64,000 nt of DNA. It comes from Elymus sibiricus (Eukaryota; Streptophyta; Magnoliopsida; Poales; Poaceae). The position numbers were made by a program, and so were the translations under genes. Below, one piece after another: positions 60,919 through 64,000 of this stretch (the first letter of the stretch is position 1; the number at the start of each line of letters is the position of its first letter). The stretch spans positions 183,764,936 through 183,828,935 of the forward strand of contig CM077676.1 in the NCBI GenBank assembly GCA_039707655.1. The letters are read 5' to 3'. The notes beneath the pieces were generated by a model. That model saw only the letters and a list, made by a program, of their open reading frames with translations, searched no databases and was not told the DNA's origin.

Positions 60919-61861
60919 ATGGAGAAAGAGATCTGTATGCAGGTTTTTAGTGTCAAACATGTGCTCAATGAAGGCTCGTTGAGGATATCCGCCACCGTCA
61001 CCGACCACGCAAGGGTTGTTCGGGAGTGGATCAACAATGTATCCAACTCCCTCGAAAATGTGGAGATGAAGGGCCTGTTTGGTTCATGACTAACTTTGCC
61101 ACAACTAAGCTTAGGCAAAGTGTGGCTGCCACAAAAAGTGTGGCTAACAAAATGGCCACCACAAGTGTGGCAAGATTTGGCAAAAAATTGAGCCTATGAC
61201 ATGTGGACCATATTGCTAAAGAAGTGTGGCAAGCTACAAGTGTGGTAATGAACCAAACACATGCCTAAGATGTTGTGGCATGACTAAACTTAGGCATGGG
61301 AACCTTAGGCTATAAACCAAACAGGCCCAAAGATCGTTGGTCTCGACGCAGATTACACCACGCGTGTCAGTGGGAAGATTCAATGCGCCGCCGTCCTTCT
61401 GCTGTGCCTCGAAGATGAAGTTTTTGTATATCACATCATGCGCGCGCTCCATACCAGGTGAGCTCCATGATTTTTTGTCTCGGGAGGACATATTCTTCTG
61501 TGGAGCAGCCATCAATGGGGACAAAGAAAATTTGGCACCGTACAACCTTGATTTGAACACCACCGCCGACCTATAATCCAAAATTCCTGTAGAGGGTTGT
61601 AAGAAACAAACACCATCCCTATTCGATGTAGCAAATTATGTACTCGAAACAAAGCTTGAGAAGGGCAATGAGACACTAGAATTAAGGTCATCTGGATGGG
61701 AGATTTATCCCTTGACCTACGAGCGGATAAAATATGCAGCCATCGATGCCCGTGTGAGTTTCGAGATAGCTGCAAGGTCGAAAGAGCTTGTAGCGAAGCC
61801 ATCCCCCACAGAAAATGTGAAGAAGAAGAAGAAGCAGCAGCAGGGCATTATAGATGGATGA
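60919..61861 (+). pseudogene. WRN-like 3'-5' exonuclease (RNase D superfamily), interrupted by a MITE
   Basis: ATG 60919 begins MEKEICMQVFSVKHVLNEG, and the frame runs to VEMK, where a MITE (61071-61328) interrupts it. After the MITE the same protein continues IVGLDADYTTRVSGKIQCAAV (Exo I region, D-x-D where D-x-E is usual) and EDEVFVYHIMRA. A frameshift near 61441-61450 leads to IPGELHDFLSRED and FCGAAINGDKENLAPYNLDL (Exo II region). TAA 61574-61576 interrupts before SKIPV; then come YVLETKLEKGNETL and YERIKYAAIDARVSFEIA with the Y-x3-D Exo III motif, and a Lys/Gln run before the stop at 61859-61861. The family removes nucleotides from 3' ends of DNA or RNA. Insertion, frameshift, nonsense and the Exo I change all mark a pseudogene. 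It appears to be single-exon. Confidence 0.75.
61071..61328. mobile_element. 258-bp MITE inside the exonuclease pseudogene
   Basis: It begins GGGCCTGTTTGGTT and ends AACCAAACAGGCCC, a perfect 14-bp terminal inverted repeat. The inside has recurring GTGTGGC and TTAGGC motifs on both strands and no ORF. The flanks GAA (left) and AAA (right) could be a three-base target duplication with one change, which would suit a PIF/Harbinger-type origin; a hAT origin is not excluded. Confidence 0.8.
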
Positions 61862-63166
61862 ACTATTTCCTCTCTTATTCGTAAAAAATATATTTATTAT
61901 CTGTATATATGGATAGATGAACTATTTCGCTGGTGTGCATGTCTTTGGAACAAGTGTAGTAGCGTAGGTTTGCTTGAATATAATGAAGTATTTATCCGCC
62001 TAGTTTTCTCTCCTACTCCTTGCAATGATCAGTATGCAATGCATGTATTAGATGACATGACAGCTTGTCCATGGACGCTGAACTACCGCGACCATCACGT
62101 TTCCACCACTGCCACACGTGATTCCCATGACGCCGCTCGAACCCACTACACCACGTCCCCCGACGTGCGCCTCACCCCTCACGGCCCCACTGCCCCTCTG
62201 CCGCGTGCGCCGAGAGGGGAATGTATCTGCTGCACCCCACCCTTGTGGTGCTCGTCTACTACACCTTGAAATGCTACCGTGATACAAGATTCTGAGCCAT
62301 TGGATCATGGATCAAGTGGCCAGCATTGGTCAGTGCTAGTTTTGCAGAAAACTCCCAAACATTTTCGAACTGGCGCTTTGGTCCATAGCCTAAGATGTTG
62401 TCCGTTGGATCACAAATCTAATGGCCCTGGTGCCTCTATATCATGGTATCATATAAGGTGCGGTAGCACCAGATATTTTCCCACTCGTGCCAAACTCAAT
62501 ATTTGTTCTTAGTTTTTTCTAACATTTTGTAACGTGGCATGGCATCCGATGCACCTAAGCCTCTGGAAAATAATTGGAGTGCACTCTAAAGATATTTATA
62601 TGCTCCAGAGCAACTATGCATGTGGAGAGTATCTTCTATTACTAAATATCTATACAACGCATTATCTATTTGCTTTCCTAGCCATGTAACCATGCCACCT
62701 AAGCTAGGCATGCATGCAATCCATAAATTGCAATATATTGCGTTACTCTCCAGCATGCAATGCTGCCACATCATCTATTCATGCATGTTAGTCATAGGTT
62801 ATTTTTTGCATTTGTCTTAATCCTTCACATTTTGTTAGAAATGACATTCTTTTTAAGTAGTCGTATGATTAATACAAATATTCATGTTCCATACAACTAA
62901 ACTCCAAAGGTCCGCCGAAGCCGAGGCAGAGGACATAGGACGGGCGTGGTGGAGGCGTTGTCGTAGGAGGAGGAGAGCTCGAAGGATAATCTTGCACGTC
63001 GGCCGCCACCTGCATATCTACGTGGGACTCCTCGAGCGCCCACTGGAGCTCGCACTCCTCCAGGGCGCGGTGGAGTCACGGGATTTTCCTAAACCGCGAT
63101 GGCCACCATGCAGTACTCCTCGTCGCCGGGGGCGTGGTGCTCGCGTCCCGACTCCTGGGGTACTGT
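61862..63166. other. Intergenic sequence without a recognised gene
   Basis: Mixed sequence after the exonuclease pseudogene. A GC-rich patch at 62060-62270 has open frames on both strands that look like composition artefacts. I recognise no element termini or RNA genes. Confidence 0.4.
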
Positions 63167-63590
63167 CTGGAGCACACGCTCATCCACCTCGTGAGCGGCG
63201 AGGATGCCATGCTCGCGGTCATGCTGTTGGAGAACACGCTCGTGCGCTTGAGGGGCGAGGATGCGATGTTCGTGGGCATGCTGCCAGAGCACGCGCTCGT
63301 CCACATCGAGGGCGGCGAGGATGCGATGTTTGTGGGCGTGCTGCCGGAGCACGCGCTCATCCACGTCGAGAGCGGCGAGGATGTGATGCTCGCGGGCATG
63401 CTTCTGGAGAACGCGCTCGTCCACCTTGTGATTGGCAAGGACGTGATGCACCTCCTCGTGACCGACCAGGGCGTGCTGCTGGAACATACGCTCCCCCTCG
63501 TGGCCGACAAGGGCGAGCCGCTAGATCACATTGTCATCCGCGTGGGCGTGTTGCCAGTGAGGGCGCGCTACTCGTGGCCGTTGAGGGCGC
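63167..63590. repeat. GC-rich coding-like tandem repeat, unit about 60 bp
   Basis: Successive units of 60, 57, 60, 60, 75 and 75 bases, each opening with a variant of CTGGAGCACACGCTC, then a degenerate tail cut by an LTR at 63591. All unit lengths are multiples of three. Several frames stay open on both strands: the plus frame (about 63134-63628) repeats EHALVHIEGGEDAMFVGML-like blocks; the minus frame (63089-63487) repeats DERVLRQHAHKHRILAAL-like blocks; a second plus frame from 62884 is Arg/Gly-rich. I cannot tell which, if any, is translated. Confidence 0.7.
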
Positions 63591-64000
63591 TGATATGTCC
63601 AATTTGCATCATGATTTCTTATTTATAATTATTATGTTTTTTTATCATTATTTTACTTTATGGTACAATTCTTATGCCTTTTCTCTCTTTTTTTGAAAGA
63701 TTCACATGAAGAGGGAGAATGCCGGCAGCTGGAATTCTGGACCTGAAAGGGGTGAAACAGAGATAGCTATTCTGCACAACTCCAAATGACCTGAAAATTT
63801 ACAAAGAATTATTTTGGAATATATAAAAAATATTGGCGAAAGAATCAACAGAAGGGGGCCCACCAGGAAGCCACAAGCCTGGGGGGCGCGCCCTACCCCC
63901 CCTAGGCGCACCCCCTGGCTTGTGGGTCCCCTGGCAGGCCTCTGGCCCCCTCCTCGTACTATATGATGCCATTTGCCCTAGAAAATATCAGAAGAATACT
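63591..64000 (+). repeat. Start of another gypsy-type LTR, runs off the window
   Basis: It begins TGATATGTCCAATTTGCATC and contains AGAGGGAGAATGCCGGCAGC, landmarks that I associate with a common Triticeae gypsy LTR. GC-rich sequence near 63880-63950 precedes a CTATATGAT that may be a TATA element. GGCGC at 63586-63590 would be the left target duplication. The 3' end of the LTR is outside the window. Confidence 0.65.

Noticed and set aside
62884..63696. 270-codon plus-strand ORF as a host gene
   Set aside because: It overlaps open frames on both strands in a GC-rich tandem repeat, is Arg/Gly/His-rich, and its 3' end runs into an LTR.

Overview
The window is plant nuclear DNA from a grass, most likely a Triticeae genome (wheat, Aegilops or a relative). 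Reasons: Ty3/gypsy and Ty1/copia LTR retrotransposons nested in one another make up most of it, the copia LTRs look like the BARE/Angela type, several gypsy termini are of kinds common in wheat, and only a few decayed host-gene remnants lie between them. I found no bacterial operons, CRISPR arrays, rRNA or tRNA genes. The genus is an inference.

Layout. (1) 1-7660: minus-strand, non-autonomous Tat-lineage gypsy element (Fatima-like) with a broken gag-protease, no reverse transcriptase or integrase, and a multi-intron antisense gene. Its 3' end lies left of the window. (2) 7661-11711: about 4 kb of LTR-like sequence from another element. (3) 11712-37139: a decayed minus-strand chromovirus (Tekay/Del-like). 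Its 3' LTR is split by a young copia element (12082-21111) that carries a duplicated 439-bp tail (21112-21550). Its pol is split by a Reina-like chromovirus (24953-30278, target duplication TTCTT). An intact 236-codon ORF lies upstream of its gag, and its 5' LTR is 33809-37139. (4) 37478-44464 (element A, plus) and 49300-60707 (element B, minus, target duplication CATGC): two pol-less Athila-type gypsy elements of one family in opposite orientation. B is interrupted by a degenerate copia element (52892-57669, target duplication CACAA). (5) Host sequence: a truncated DUF4283-like pseudogene (44465-45206), an F-box/DUF295 pseudogene (46020-48099), and a WRN-like 3'-5' exonuclease pseudogene (60919-61861) split by a MITE. 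(6) 63167-63590: a GC-rich roughly 60-bp tandem repeat, then the start of another gypsy LTR at 63591.

Order of events. The Reina, copia and B insertions are younger than the sequences they interrupt. The BARE-like copy is very young: its two 1857-bp LTRs differ at two positions by eye, and its gag-pol has one frameshift and no nonsense codon.

Most notable observations: the antisense gene in the first element has five frame-preserving introns, one of them GC-AG; the degenerate copia element seems to start gag inside its LTR and splice across its primer binding site; an LTR-internal-LTR-partial-internal copia structure ends at a microhomology junction; an intact ORF survives in an otherwise ruined chromovirus; and nearly all inferred nonsense codons in the older copies fit C:G to T:A transitions. 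I found no clearly new cellular system.
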